This document shows positions 7,908 to 15,673 of a stretch of 64,000 nt of DNA, piece after piece. Position 1 is the stretch's first letter. Each line of letters begins with the position of its first letter. Origin of the DNA: Streptomyces hyderabadensis (GTDB taxonomy: Bacteria > Actinomycetota > Actinomycetes > Streptomycetales > Streptomycetaceae); the NCBI RefSeq assembly GCF_020404845.1, contig NZ_JAIOJZ010000014.1, positions 89,852 through 153,851 of the forward strand, given 5' to 3'. Below the pieces are notes generated by a model. That model saw only the letters and a list, made by a program, of their open reading frames with translations, searched no databases and had not been told where the DNA came from. The translations under genes were made by a program, and so were the position numbers.

Positions 7908-7929
7908 GTTCACCCACGCTTCACCTGGA
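7908..7929 (+). promoter_or_regulatory. PHO-box-like direct repeat (candidate PhoP site)
   Basis: GTTCACCCACG (7908-7918) is followed directly by CTTCACCTGGA (7919-7929). These are two 11-nt direct-repeat units matching the Streptomyces PhoP box, whose hallmark is tandem GTTCACC-type words spaced 11 nt. The site ends 9 nt before the ATG, a position expected to block rather than activate transcription. PhoP binding is inferred. Confidence 0.55.
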
Positions 7930-7938
7930 GTGGTGCGC

Positions 7939-10161
7939 ATGCCTCGGTTCAGCATCGTCGTCCCCGTGTTCAAGGTGCAGGGATACCTGCGCGAATGTCT
8001 GGACTCGGTGCTCGGCCAGTCGTACCGGGACCTCGAGGTGATCGCCGTCGACGACTGCTCACCGGACTCCTGCGGCGCCATCATCGACGAGTACGCCGCC
8101 CGCGACGCCCGCGTCCAGGCCGTGCACCTCCCGGAGAACGTCGGTCTCGGGCGGGCGCGCAACGCGGGGCTCCGGCACGCGCGGGGCGACTACGTCCTCT
8201 TCCTCGACAGCGACGACTCCTACACCCCCGGCCTGCTGGAGGCGCTGGCCGCCCGACTGGACGCCGTCGGGGACCTGGACATCCTGGTCTTCGACCACGT
8301 GCGCACCTACTGGTCGGGCAGGGGCGGCCGCAGCCAGGCCGCGGACCTGTTCGAACGGGCGGGCACCGACGTCTTCCGCCTCGAGGAGCGGCCCGAGTAC
8401 ATGCGGCTGTTCCTGGTGGCCTGGAACAAGGCGTTCCGCCGCGAATTCTTCGTCGGACAGGGCTTCCAGTACGCCCCCGGTCTGTACGAGGACGCGCCCG
8501 TCACCCACATGGCGATGGTCACGGCCGAGCGCATCGGCTGTCTGAACCGGGTCGGCGTCGAGTACCGCCAGCGCCGCCAGGGCGCGATCACGAAGACGCC
8601 GGGGCGCAGGCACTTCGACATCTTCCAGCAGTACGAGGGCCTGTTCGCGTTCCTCGCGCAGCGGCCCGAGCTGGCCTGGGCCACACCCATGCTGTTCGAG
8701 CGGGCCGTGTTCCACATGCTGTTCGCGCTCAAGCGCCCCGAGCGGGTGCGGGCCGCCGACCGCAGGGAGTTCTTCGACCGCATCGCCGACTTCTACGCGC
8801 GGTACGTCCCGGCCGGCTTCACCCTGCCCGAGGGCCCGACCGGGGTGTACATGCGGACCGTGGCCAAACGGCTCTACGGCGCCTACCAGGCCGCCCAGTT
8901 CGCCGCGCGCGCCAGGAAGGCGGGGCCGGCCAAGGTCGCCAGGGCCAGGACCCGGGCCGGCAAGCGCGCCTACGCCGGGCTGTACACCCTGCACCGCAGC
9001 CGCGCCACGGACCCCCACCTCGCCGTCTACACCGCGTACTGGGACCGGCTGCCGTCCTGCAACCCGCTCGCGGTCTTCGAGAAGGCCAGGGAACTCGCCC
9101 CGCAGGTGCACGGCGTCTGGGTGGTGCGCAAGGAACTGGCCGGCCGGGTCCCCGACGGCATCGACCACGTGGTGCGCGACTCGCGCCGCTACTGGGAGGT
9201 GATGGCCCGCGCTCGGTACTTCGTCAACAACGTCAACTTCCCGGACCACATCGTCAAGCGCCCCGGGCAGCTCCACCTCCAGACCCATCACGGCACCCCG
9301 CTCAAGCGCATGGGTCTGGACCAGCGTGCCTATCCGGCGGCCGCCAGGGGCATGGACTTCGACCGCCTCCTCGAACGCGTGGACCGCTGGGACCTCAGCG
9401 TCTCCGCCAACCAGCACTCCACCAGGCAGTGGGAGCGCGCCTACCCCGGCTCCTACGAGTCCCTGGACGCGGGCTACCCGCGCAACGACCGCTACTACGG
9501 CGCAAACGCCGAGGACGTCGCCGCCGTCCGCGCCCGGCTCGGCATAGCCCCGGGGAAGACCGCCCTGCTGTACGCCCCGACCCACCGCGACTACCGGGCG
9601 GCCTGGACACCGTCCTTCGACCCGGCCCGGGTGGCCAGGGCCCTGGGGGACGACTTCGTCCTGCTGGTCCGCACCCACTACTTCGACGAGCTGAGCCCGG
9701 AGCTGAACGACCTCGCCGCACGGGGCGCCGTCCTCGACGTCTCCCGCCACCCCTCGGTCGAGGACCTCTGCCTGGCGGCGGACGCGCTCCTCGCCGACTA
9801 CTCGTCCCTCACCTTCGACTACGCCAACCTCGACCGGCCCATCGTCATCTACGCCGACGACTGGGAGATCTACTCCCAGGTCCGCGGCGTCACCTTCGAC
9901 CTGCTCTCGGGCCGCCCCGGCGACACTCCGGGGGCGGTCGCCACCACCGAGGACGAACTCGTCGACACCTTCCGCAGCGGCCGCTGGCGCGGTCCCGAGG
10001 CCGCCGCCCTGCGCGCCGCCTTCCGGACGCGCTTTTGCCAGTACGACGACGGCCACGCCGCCGAGCGGGTGGTGCGCCGCTTCTTCCTCGGCCAGGACGC
10101 GGGTCCGGCGATCGTCCCGCTGGAGCACCGCACCCCGGCGCCGTCACCGGCCCTCGGCTGA
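7939..10161 (+). CDS. Bifunctional glycosyltransferase / CDP-glycerol glycerophosphotransferase (wall teichoic acid type)
   Basis: A 740-residue fusion. Residues 1-~230 form a GT2 glycosyltransferase (SIVVPVFKVQGYLRECLDS, VDDCSPDS, and the acceptor/metal motif FLDSDDS near residue 93). Residues ~390-735 form a TagB/TagF-type CDP-glycerol:polyol glycerophosphotransferase, with THHGTPLKRMG near 450, YAPTHRDY near 545 and ADYSSLTFDYANLDRP near 617. It should build or extend a poly(glycerol-phosphate) or related wall polymer at the inner membrane face. The ATG follows a TGGAG site. The PHO-box-like repeat just upstream suggests shut-off in low phosphate. A strong hairpin follows the gene. Confidence 0.88.
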   Translation: MPRFSIVVPVFKVQGYLRECLDSVLGQSYRDLEVIAVDDCSPDSCGAIIDEYAARDARVQAVHLPENVGLGRARNAGLRHARGDYVLFLDSDDSYTPGLLEALAARLDAVGDLDILVFDHVRTYWSGRGGRSQAADLFERAGTDVFRLEERPEYMRLFLVAWNKAFRREFFVGQGFQYAPGLYEDAPVTHMAMVTAERIGCLNRVGVEYRQRRQGAITKTPGRRHFDIFQQYEGLFAFLAQRPELAWATPMLFERAVFHMLFALKRPERVRAADRREFFDRIADFYARYVPAGFTLPEGPTGVYMRTVAKRLYGAYQAAQFAARARKAGPAKVARARTRAGKRAYAGLYTLHRSRATDPHLAVYTAYWDRLPSCNPLAVFEKARELAPQVHGVWVVRKELAGRVPDGIDHVVRDSRRYWEVMARARYFVNNVNFPDHIVKRPGQLHLQTHHGTPLKRMGLDQRAYPAAARGMDFDRLLERVDRWDLSVSANQHSTRQWERAYPGSYESLDAGYPRNDRYYGANAEDVAAVRARLGIAPGKTALLYAPTHRDYRAAWTPSFDPARVARALGDDFVLLVRTHYFDELSPELNDLAARGAVLDVSRHPSVEDLCLAADALLADYSSLTFDYANLDRPIVIYADDWEIYSQVRGVTFDLLSGRPGDTPGAVATTEDELVDTFRSGRWRGPEAAALRAAFRTRFCQYDDGHAAERVVRRFFLGQDAGPAIVPLEHRTPAPSPALG

Positions 10162-10180
10162 CCGGGAGGCGTGCGCCGGT

Positions 10181-10215
10181 GCCCCGGAACGCAAGCTTCC
10201 GGCCGTTTCCGGGGC
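10181..10215 (+). terminator. Hairpin terminator after the glycerophosphotransferase gene
   Basis: GCCCCGGAA (10181-10189) pairs perfectly with TTCCGGGGC (10207-10215) around a 17-nt loop, starting 20 nt after the stop codon. It separates this gene from the downstream DUF1838 gene. Confidence 0.65.
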
Positions 10216-10267
10216 GGGACGTGTCGTTTCCCGCCCGGCACGGGTGACGGTCGCGCAGAGTACGTCC

Positions 10268-11014
10268 ATGACGACACCCGCGCAGTCGCTCCGCTCCCTG
10301 GCCCGCACCCGTGCCTCGCTCGACGGTGAGGAAGTCACGTACTGGTGGTCCGGAAACGTGTACGCGTGGGCTCCCGACGAGCCCTACGAGCACGTCTTCG
10401 GCTTCGAGGGGGTCAACGTCGCCCGCCTGGCCCAGGACGCCGAGGACGGACCGGACGCCTACCGGCTGCTCACCCGGGAGGCCGCCTTCTACCTGGACCC
10501 CGTCACCCGCGAGATCCTGGACACCTGGCGGGACCTGCCGGTGGTGCACGTCTGGAACGACCCGGCCAACCAGAAGTGGCGCCGCTTCCCGGTGCCGACC
10601 ACCGACCTCGGTGCCCAGGTCTGCTTCAGCCTGGAGATCCCGCTCGCCTACCCCTCGCCCCTGCCCGTGGCCCAGTACGCCTCCCACTCGGCCGGTGACA
10701 CGTACCGGGCCCTGGAACTCTTCCAGTTCTTCGCCCACCGGGCGGATCTGGCAGGCCCCGCCCCCAGCGTCCCGGCGACCATGTCGTGGACCCGGATGTC
10801 CCCGTGGCTCCCGTGGATGGCCCGCGGCACGCGGCCCGGCGGGCTCACCTTCCACTGCCGGGGCCGCAAGCTCGGGTCGTACGCCGAGGTGCCCGAGCGC
10901 ACCCGCGCCTACATCGCCGACCACCACCCGCGGTTCGCGCGGGCGCCGGAAGAGTGGAGCGAGCCGAACGAGACGAGCTGGACGTACTTCCGCACCCTCA
11001 ACCCGCCCGTGTGA
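10268..11014 (+). CDS. DUF1838 family protein
   Basis: A 248-residue soluble protein with the features I associate with DUF1838: an N-terminal RASLDGEEVTYWWSGNVYAW, a central HVFGFEGVNVAR, and a Trp/Pro-rich C-terminal part (MSWTRMSPWLPWMARGTRPG, ending NETSWTYFRTLNP). No signal peptide or catalytic motif I can name. Function unknown; some relatives lie beside short-chain dehydrogenases. An in-frame GTG eight codons upstream is an alternative start. The small membrane protein downstream follows after 45 bp and may be cotranscribed. Confidence 0.65.
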   Translation: MTTPAQSLRSLARTRASLDGEEVTYWWSGNVYAWAPDEPYEHVFGFEGVNVARLAQDAEDGPDAYRLLTREAAFYLDPVTREILDTWRDLPVVHVWNDPANQKWRRFPVPTTDLGAQVCFSLEIPLAYPSPLPVAQYASHSAGDTYRALELFQFFAHRADLAGPAPSVPATMSWTRMSPWLPWMARGTRPGGLTFHCRGRKLGSYAEVPERTRAYIADHHPRFARAPEEWSEPNETSWTYFRTLNPPV

Positions 11015-11059
11015 GGACCATGAGCGCGGAGCCGCACGAGGGCGCTTTATGGTTGGCTG

Positions 11060-11650
11060 ATGCGATTTGTTCCCCGGTGGGTCCTGCTGTCGTCGGGATG
11101 CGCGCCCGTGCTGCTGATCGCAGGCTGGACCGCCGCCGCGCATGCCGAAGGGTCCTCCTACGACCCCGTCACCCAGACGATCAGCGTCCTGGGGTCCTAC
11201 GGAGCCGCCGGGTTCTGGGTGATGACGACGGCCTTCCTGGCGCTGGGCGTCTGCCACCTGCTGACCGCGTGGGGGCTGCGGGCCGCCGCCACCGCCGGGC
11301 GCGTGGCGCTGGGCGGTGGCGGACTGGCGGCGCTGGCCCTGGTGGCCCTTCCCGCGCCGAGCAGCGGAGGCTCCCTGCGTCACGGCGCGGTGGTGGTGGT
11401 CGGGTTCACCCTGCTGGCGGTGTGGCCGGTGCTGGCCGTCAACGGGGGTCCGGCCGCTCCCTGGGCGCTGCGTCTCGCGCCGTCGATCGGGGTGACGACC
11501 CTGATGGCCGCCGGCGGGGTGTGGTTCCTGATCGAGATGCGGCGCCACGGTGACGCGGGCGTCGCCGAACGCGTCGTGACCTCGCTCCAGTCGCTGTGGC
11601 CCTTCGTGGTGGCCGCCTCCTGCCTCCGCCACGCCCGGCAACAGGCGTGA
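11060..11650 (+). CDS. DUF998-type integral membrane protein
   Basis: A 196-residue protein with about six hydrophobic segments (starting near residues 7, 50, 80, 110, 140 and 170). The GSSYDPVTQTISVLGSYGAAGFWVM loop after the first membrane segment, split here as GSSYDPVTQTIS then VLGSYGAAGFWVM, is the family hallmark of DUF998 proteins. No enzymatic motif; located in the cytoplasmic membrane. Function unknown. Tail-to-tail with the next membrane protein after a 19-bp gap. Confidence 0.7.
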   Translation: MRFVPRWVLLSSGCAPVLLIAGWTAAAHAEGSSYDPVTQTISVLGSYGAAGFWVMTTAFLALGVCHLLTAWGLRAAATAGRVALGGGGLAALALVALPAPSSGGSLRHGAVVVVGFTLLAVWPVLAVNGGPAAPWALRLAPSIGVTTLMAAGGVWFLIEMRRHGDAGVAERVVTSLQSLWPFVVAASCLRHARQQA

Positions 11651-11669
11651 CCCCGTGGCGCGGTGGAGT

Positions 11670-12032
11670 TCAGCGCCGTGCCAGTGCCAGCACGCTCAGC
11701 CCGAACATCAGCACGCCCAGGGGGACATGGACCGACGGGACGTGCGCGATGCCGAGCACGACCTGGGCCGAGGCGAGGACCAGGAAGCCGCAGGCGTGCC
11801 GGACGGGCCGCAGCGGACCGCCGCCCGGCTTCCAGGCCAGCACCGCCGCGAGCACGTACAGCATCGACGCCCCGTACATCACCCGGGCTCCGACGCTGTG
11901 CAGCGTCTCCCCGTAGGAGGCGGTCAGCAGCAGTCCGGCGGAGACCGCCTGGAGGAGGATGGTCAGTGTCTGCAGGGTGATCGCGATGTGCAGGAAGGAG
12001 GTCCGGCGTCGCGCCGTCACCTGGGTTGCCAT
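11670..12032 (-). CDS. Small four-helix membrane protein
   Basis: A 120-residue protein with four hydrophobic stretches: roughly residues 12-34, 42-64, 72-92 and 98-116. The short N-terminus is basic (ATQVTARRRTSF). It has no recognised domain. The start was chosen at 12032 with AGAGGA upstream. It is divergent from the ECF41 sigma factor gene. ECF41 genes are often next to a gene for a redox-type protein or DoxX-like membrane protein that they control, so this gene is a candidate target. I do not recognise the family. Confidence 0.6.
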   Translation of the reverse strand: MATQVTARRRTSFLHIAITLQTLTILLQAVSAGLLLTASYGETLHSVGARVMYGASMLYVLAAVLAWKPGGGPLRPVRHACGFLVLASAQVVLGIAHVPSVHVPLGVLMFGLSVLALARR

Positions 12033-12142
12033 GCCGCGGTCCTCTTTTCCGCCCCGGGGGCAGTGGATCGGTAAGGTCTCACCCACCCGACGAAACAGGT
12101 CGGCGAAAGGTAAGGCCGAGGACTGAGCGGGGGCGGTCGGGC

Positions 12143-13033
12143 ATGGGGACGGCTGGGGCGAGGACCGGCGCGACGGACGCAGAACGGCGCCGACTGATCA
12201 ACGTCGCCCACCGGTTGCTCGGTTCGCCGGCCGAGGCCGAGGACGCCGTGCAGGAGGCCTACGCGCGCTGGTACGCGCTGCCGAGCGGCAGGCGGGCGGA
12301 GATCGGGTCCCCGGGTGCCTGGCTGACGACCGTGACCTGCCGCGTCTGCCTGGACGTGCTCGGCTCGGCGCGGGCCCGGCGCGAGCGCTACGTCGGTGCG
12401 TGGCTGCCCGATCCGCTGCCCGCCCGGGCCGAGCGGGACGGGATCGGCAGCGACCCCGCCGACCAACTGGTCCTGGACGAGTCGGTGACCATGGCCTTCC
12501 TCGTGGTCCTGGAGTCGATGACCCCCGCCGAGCGGGTGGCCTTCGTCCTCCACGACGTCTTCCGCTACCCCTTCGCCGAGATCGCGGGCATCCTCCGGCG
12601 GACCCCTGCGGCCTGCAAGCAGCTCGCCGCCTCGGGCCGGCGCCGGGTGCGCGACGCGGGGACCCGGGAGACCCCCGGCGTGCAGGCCGAGGTGGTGCGG
12701 CAGGTCAAGGCGGCGTGGGAGACGAAGGACATCGCCGCCCTGGTCGACCTGCTCGACCCGGCCGCCGTCATGACCGCCGACGGCGGCGGCCGGGCGGGCA
12801 CGGTCCTGCGCCCGGTCGAGGGCGGGACCCGCATCGCCCGGTACATGGTCGCGATCGCCGAGCAGGCGCCGGGCCTGGAACTCCTGGAGCGCTCGGTCAA
12901 CGGCGCCCCGGGGCTGGTGGCCCGGCGTGACGGCGTCGTCGTGACCGTGGCCGCCTTCGGCCTCGCCGAAGGCCGCGTCAGCCGTATCTGGGTCGTCCGC
13001 AACCCCGAGAAGCTGCGGCCGTGGGTAGGCTGA
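12143..13033 (+). CDS. ECF41-type RNA polymerase sigma factor (SigJ-like)
   Basis: A 296-residue protein. Region 2 (residues ~20-85) reads VAHRLLGSPAEAEDAVQEAYARW. Region 4 (~125-180) reads LESMTPAERVAFVLHDVFRYPFAEIAGIL. The C-terminal ~100 residues form a SnoaL-like domain carrying the ECF41 hallmarks DGGG (ADGGGRAG) and NPEKL near the end. In ECF41 proteins this extension replaces an anti-sigma factor and modulates activity in cis. No anti-sigma gene is present here, which fits. Start set at ATG 12143; the frame is open further upstream. Promoter targets were not identified. Confidence 0.9.
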   Translation: MGTAGARTGATDAERRRLINVAHRLLGSPAEAEDAVQEAYARWYALPSGRRAEIGSPGAWLTTVTCRVCLDVLGSARARRERYVGAWLPDPLPARAERDGIGSDPADQLVLDESVTMAFLVVLESMTPAERVAFVLHDVFRYPFAEIAGILRRTPAACKQLAASGRRRVRDAGTRETPGVQAEVVRQVKAAWETKDIAALVDLLDPAAVMTADGGGRAGTVLRPVEGGTRIARYMVAIAEQAPGLELLERSVNGAPGLVARRDGVVVTVAAFGLAEGRVSRIWVVRNPEKLRPWVG

Positions 13034-13086
13034 ACCGGGTCGCGGCAGGGGTGTCGCAGCAGATGTGACAGATGGGGAGTTCCGCC

Positions 13087-13689
13087 ATGACCACAGCGCA
13101 CGACCTGACGATCGTCTCCCTCGACGTTCCCTCCGACTACCCGGTCGAGCGCGGCGACCTGTCGCTGGCCCTGGCCGGGGCGGAGCTGATCGACCTGCTG
13201 GCAGCGGGACGGGTGGCGCTGGACGGCACCCTTCTGCGGCCGCTCGCGGCGAGCGGATCCGACGACCGGCTCCTCGACGAGGCGGCGTCCCAGGCCGGCC
13301 AGGAGCAGAGCGAGTCGGTGACGGACTGGCTGTGGCGCCGCGGGGACGGGCTGGCGGGCCAGTACCTCGCCGCCGCGGGGGCGGACGACGGCGGTCGCAG
13401 GCGCCCGCGGTGGACGGCACGGCGCGGTGCCGAACGGCCGGCCCCCACCGATCCGTCGGCGCGTCGGCGTGCCGACGACCGCTGGACCGTCGGTGATCCG
13501 GTCCTGGTGGGTCTGGCGGCCGCGGTGGGCATCCGGCACGAGTCGGCCGACGAGGTGGCGGACCCCGGGGACGACGGCGTCGCCACGGTCCTCGCCGCGG
13601 TGCACGATGCCGTGGTGGAGCTGGCCGCCACCCGGCAGCGCCGCAGCATCGAGGGAGCGGCGTTCGACAACATCTGGCGTGCGGTGTGA
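13087..13689 (+). CDS. GPP34 (GOLPH3/Vps74-like) family phosphoprotein
   Basis: A 200-residue protein. The pattern YPVERGDLSLALAGAELIDLLAAGRVALDG near the start (split: YPVERGDLSLALAGAELI, DLLAAGRVALDG) and the repeated helical hairpins are typical of bacterial GPP34 proteins, which in eukaryotes bind phosphatidylinositol-4-phosphate and glycosyltransferases. Bacterial members have no established role, though a membrane-associated one is plausible. A short Arg-rich linker (residues ~100-130) interrupts the fold. No signal peptide. It is convergent with the toxin-antitoxin pair and ends at a strong hairpin. Confidence 0.8.
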   Translation: MTTAHDLTIVSLDVPSDYPVERGDLSLALAGAELIDLLAAGRVALDGTLLRPLAASGSDDRLLDEAASQAGQEQSESVTDWLWRRGDGLAGQYLAAAGADDGGRRRPRWTARRGAERPAPTDPSARRRADDRWTVGDPVLVGLAAAVGIRHESADEVADPGDDGVATVLAAVHDAVVELAATRQRRSIEGAAFDNIWRAV

Positions 13690-13692
13690 GGG

Positions 13693-13715
13693 CCGGCGGG
13701 TGACGGCCCCGCCGG
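13693..13715. terminator. Bidirectional terminator between GPP34 and toxin genes
   Basis: CCGGCGGG (13693-13700) and CCCGCCGG (13708-13715) with a 7-nt loop fill the 26-bp gap between two convergent genes, directly abutting the toxin stop codon at 13716. Confidence 0.65.
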
Positions 13716-14099
13716 TCAGATGCGCCAGGAACGGAGCACGTCGGCGATCTCGTAGATGCTCAGTCCGGTCTCGCGGACCTTTCTGATCAGGTCGGACAGG
13801 GCCCCGTAGGGCGGATCGATGCCCTCTCCGGACTGGTCCATGTACTGGCCGGTGACGAAGGCCGCGAAGAGGCTGTTGCGGTGGGGGAGCGGTTCGAGCC
13901 GCACCACGGTGTGCAGGAGGGCGGCCGCGCGCCAGGCGCTGTCGGGGTTGGACGCGGCCAGGGTCGGCATGCGGGTCTTGTGCCGGGCCACCGCCGCCAC
14001 CAGGGCCGAGTAGTCCGTGACCGACACGTCCTCGTTGTCCAGAGCGGCGTCCTGGACGTCCAGGAGCCATGGGACGTCGATGTACAGGGGCTCGCTCAT
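13716..14099 (-). CDS. Fic/Doc-like toxin component (degenerate Fic loop)
   Basis: A 127-residue protein resembling the short Doc-like toxins of Streptomyces toxin-antitoxin pairs: YIDVPWLLDVQDAAL at the N-terminus, WRAAALLHTVVRLEPLPHRNS in the core, and GIDPPYGALSDLIRKV near the end. A canonical Fic motif HxFx(D/E)GN(G/K)R is not present; the equivalent region reads PLPHRNSLFAAF. AMP- or phospho-transfer by the usual mechanism is therefore doubtful. Its ATG overlaps the antitoxin stop by one base (TGATG), so the two are translationally coupled. Confidence 0.7.
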   Translation of the reverse strand: MSEPLYIDVPWLLDVQDAALDNEDVSVTDYSALVAAVARHKTRMPTLAASNPDSAWRAAALLHTVVRLEPLPHRNSLFAAFVTGQYMDQSGEGIDPPYGALSDLIRKVRETGLSIYEIADVLRSWRI

Positions 14100-14335
14100 C
14101 AGGCGGCGCTGACTCCCCCGCGCTGGGACGGGGGGACCTCGTCCGGGAACGCCTCGTCGAACTCCGCCCGCAGCCGGTCCGCCCACGAGACGGCGCCTGC
14201 CACGAACCGCTTGCGCTGCATCTCACGGACACCGAGGTCGTGCATGTACTGCTTGAGGCTCTTGCCCTCGGCCGCGGCCGCGGCGCGGACACCTTCCATT
14301 TCTTCCTCGGTGAAGGTCACGTTGAGTGATGGCAT
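14099..14335 (-). CDS. Ribbon-helix-helix antitoxin of the Fic-like pair
   Basis: A 78-residue protein. The N-terminal half (PSLNVTFTEEEMEGVRAAA then GKSLKQYMHDL) has the strand-helix-helix pattern of MetJ/Arc RHH DNA-binding proteins. The C-terminal half (about 45-78) is Asp/Glu-rich and likely the flexible toxin-neutralising tail. It is encoded directly before the toxin, as in most type II systems. The tandem GGTACCT words just upstream are the probable autoregulatory operator. Confidence 0.75.
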   Translation of the reverse strand: MPSLNVTFTEEEMEGVRAAAAAEGKSLKQYMHDLGVREMQRKRFVAGAVSWADRLRAEFDEAFPDEVPPSQRGGVSAA

Positions 14336-14343
14336 ACCGGCAT

Positions 14344-14361
14344 GGTACCTACTCGGTACCT
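14344..14361. promoter_or_regulatory. Tandem GGTACCT repeats, candidate toxin-antitoxin operator
   Basis: GGTACCT occurs at 14344-14350 and 14355-14361, 11 bp apart, that is one helical turn. Each contains the palindrome GGTACC. They lie 9-26 bp upstream of the antitoxin start, as expected for an RHH dimer-of-dimers autorepression site. Inferred. Confidence 0.5.
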
Positions 14362-14485
14362 GATGCGCGACCCACCGGCCGGGGGAGGGCGCCCCGGCAT
14401 GTCGCGGCCCGCCTCGCCGCGGGGGTCGGCGAGGATTCCGTCGACCGCGGTCCCGGGAGCGCGGCCCGGGAGCAGGGAGGCAGAG

Positions 14486-15550
14486 GTGACGATCGAGCGG
14501 GTCGGACTCGTGGTCCACGGAGGACGCGAGGGCGCCGCGGAAGCCGCCCGGGAGGTCCGGGAGTGGTGCGACCGCAACGCCGTGGCGTGCACGGACATCG
14601 ACGTGTGGAGCGGCGACGGGCGGCGCAGCGCCCGCGAGGAGGTGGACGCGGCCGGCGACCCGGACCTCGTCGTCACCCTGGGCGGTGACGGCACCTTCCT
14701 GCGCGGCGCACGGCTGGCCGCGGAGAACGACGCCCTGATCCTGGGCGTGGACCTGGGACGGGTGGGCTTCCTGACCGAGGTCCCCGCGCCCGCGGTGCGC
14801 TCCGCCCTCGACGCCGTCCGGGACGACCACCTGGAGCCGGAGAGCCGCATGCTGCTCACTCTGCGTGCCTCCCGGCTGCTGGAGATCCCGTCGGAGATGG
14901 AAGCGCTCCTGCGGTACGGGCGAGGCCCGCTGCTGCCTCCCCCGCGGGTGCGGACCGACTGCGAGAGCGGTGACGAGTGGGGCATCGCCCTGAACGTCAC
15001 AGCCCTCAACGACGTGGTGCTCGAAAAGCTGTCCCGGGACCGGCAGGTCTCCGTCGGCGTCTACATCGCGGGCCGGCTGCTGGCCTCCTACTCCGCCGAC
15101 GCGCTGCTCGTCGCCACCCCGACCGGCTCCACCGCCTACAGCTTCGCCGCGGGCGGCCCGGTCGTCTCGCCGCGCGCGGAGGCGCTCGTGTTCACCGCCG
15201 TGGCCCCGCACATGACGTTTGACCGCTCCGTGGTCACCGCACCGGACGAACCCGTCGGACTGCGCATCCTCGAACGCTCGGGCCGGGCCGCCGTGAGCAT
15301 CGACGGGCAGCTGCGGGGCGTACTCGACCCGGGCGACTGGCTCGGCGTCTACGCCGCGCCCCGCAGGCTGCGGGCGGTACGCCTGGGCCCCATGGACTTC
15401 TACGGCCGGCTGCGCGACCGGATGCGGCTGACCGACGCCCCGGCCGCGGTCGCCGACGGTACGCCCGCCCCGCTGTGGCCGGTCAGCACGCCCCCGCCCG
15501 GCGACCTCGCCCATCTGTCGATGCCGGTACCGGCGGCCGAGGGCGACTGA
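14486..15550 (+). CDS. NAD(+) kinase (ATP-NAD kinase) paralogue
   Basis: A 354-residue protein from a GTG start with GGGAGG 5 nt upstream. The hallmark LVVTLGGDGTFLRGARLA (the GGDG phosphate-binding loop) is near residue 70. The second signature ADALLVATPTGSTAYSFAAGGP lies near 210. NAD kinases phosphorylate NAD to NADP with ATP or polyphosphate. The protein is longer than the usual ~300 residues because of an extra segment before the beta-rich domain (around residues 135-155) and a C-terminal extension of about 45 residues. Streptomyces carry more than one NAD kinase, and this is probably an accessory copy. Convergent with a methyltransferase. Confidence 0.88.
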   Translation: MTIERVGLVVHGGREGAAEAAREVREWCDRNAVACTDIDVWSGDGRRSAREEVDAAGDPDLVVTLGGDGTFLRGARLAAENDALILGVDLGRVGFLTEVPAPAVRSALDAVRDDHLEPESRMLLTLRASRLLEIPSEMEALLRYGRGPLLPPPRVRTDCESGDEWGIALNVTALNDVVLEKLSRDRQVSVGVYIAGRLLASYSADALLVATPTGSTAYSFAAGGPVVSPRAEALVFTAVAPHMTFDRSVVTAPDEPVGLRILERSGRAAVSIDGQLRGVLDPGDWLGVYAAPRRLRAVRLGPMDFYGRLRDRMRLTDAPAAVADGTPAPLWPVSTPPPGDLAHLSMPVPAAEGD

Positions 15551-15673
15551 GCGAGCTCCACGCCGATCGGCAGCACCGGCACGGTGTACTTCACCTGTGA
15601 CTCGTGCGGGCAGGACGCCGCCTCCGGCCGTTCCTCCCACGCGGCCCGCCCTCGGCGTTGCCCCAGGGCGAGG

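Noticed and set aside
15551..15673. Possible small Cys-rich protein (MYFTCDSCGQDA) on the plus strand near 15584
   Set aside because: A CxxC motif is visible but the frame continues antisense into the methyltransferase gene and lacks a ribosome-binding site.
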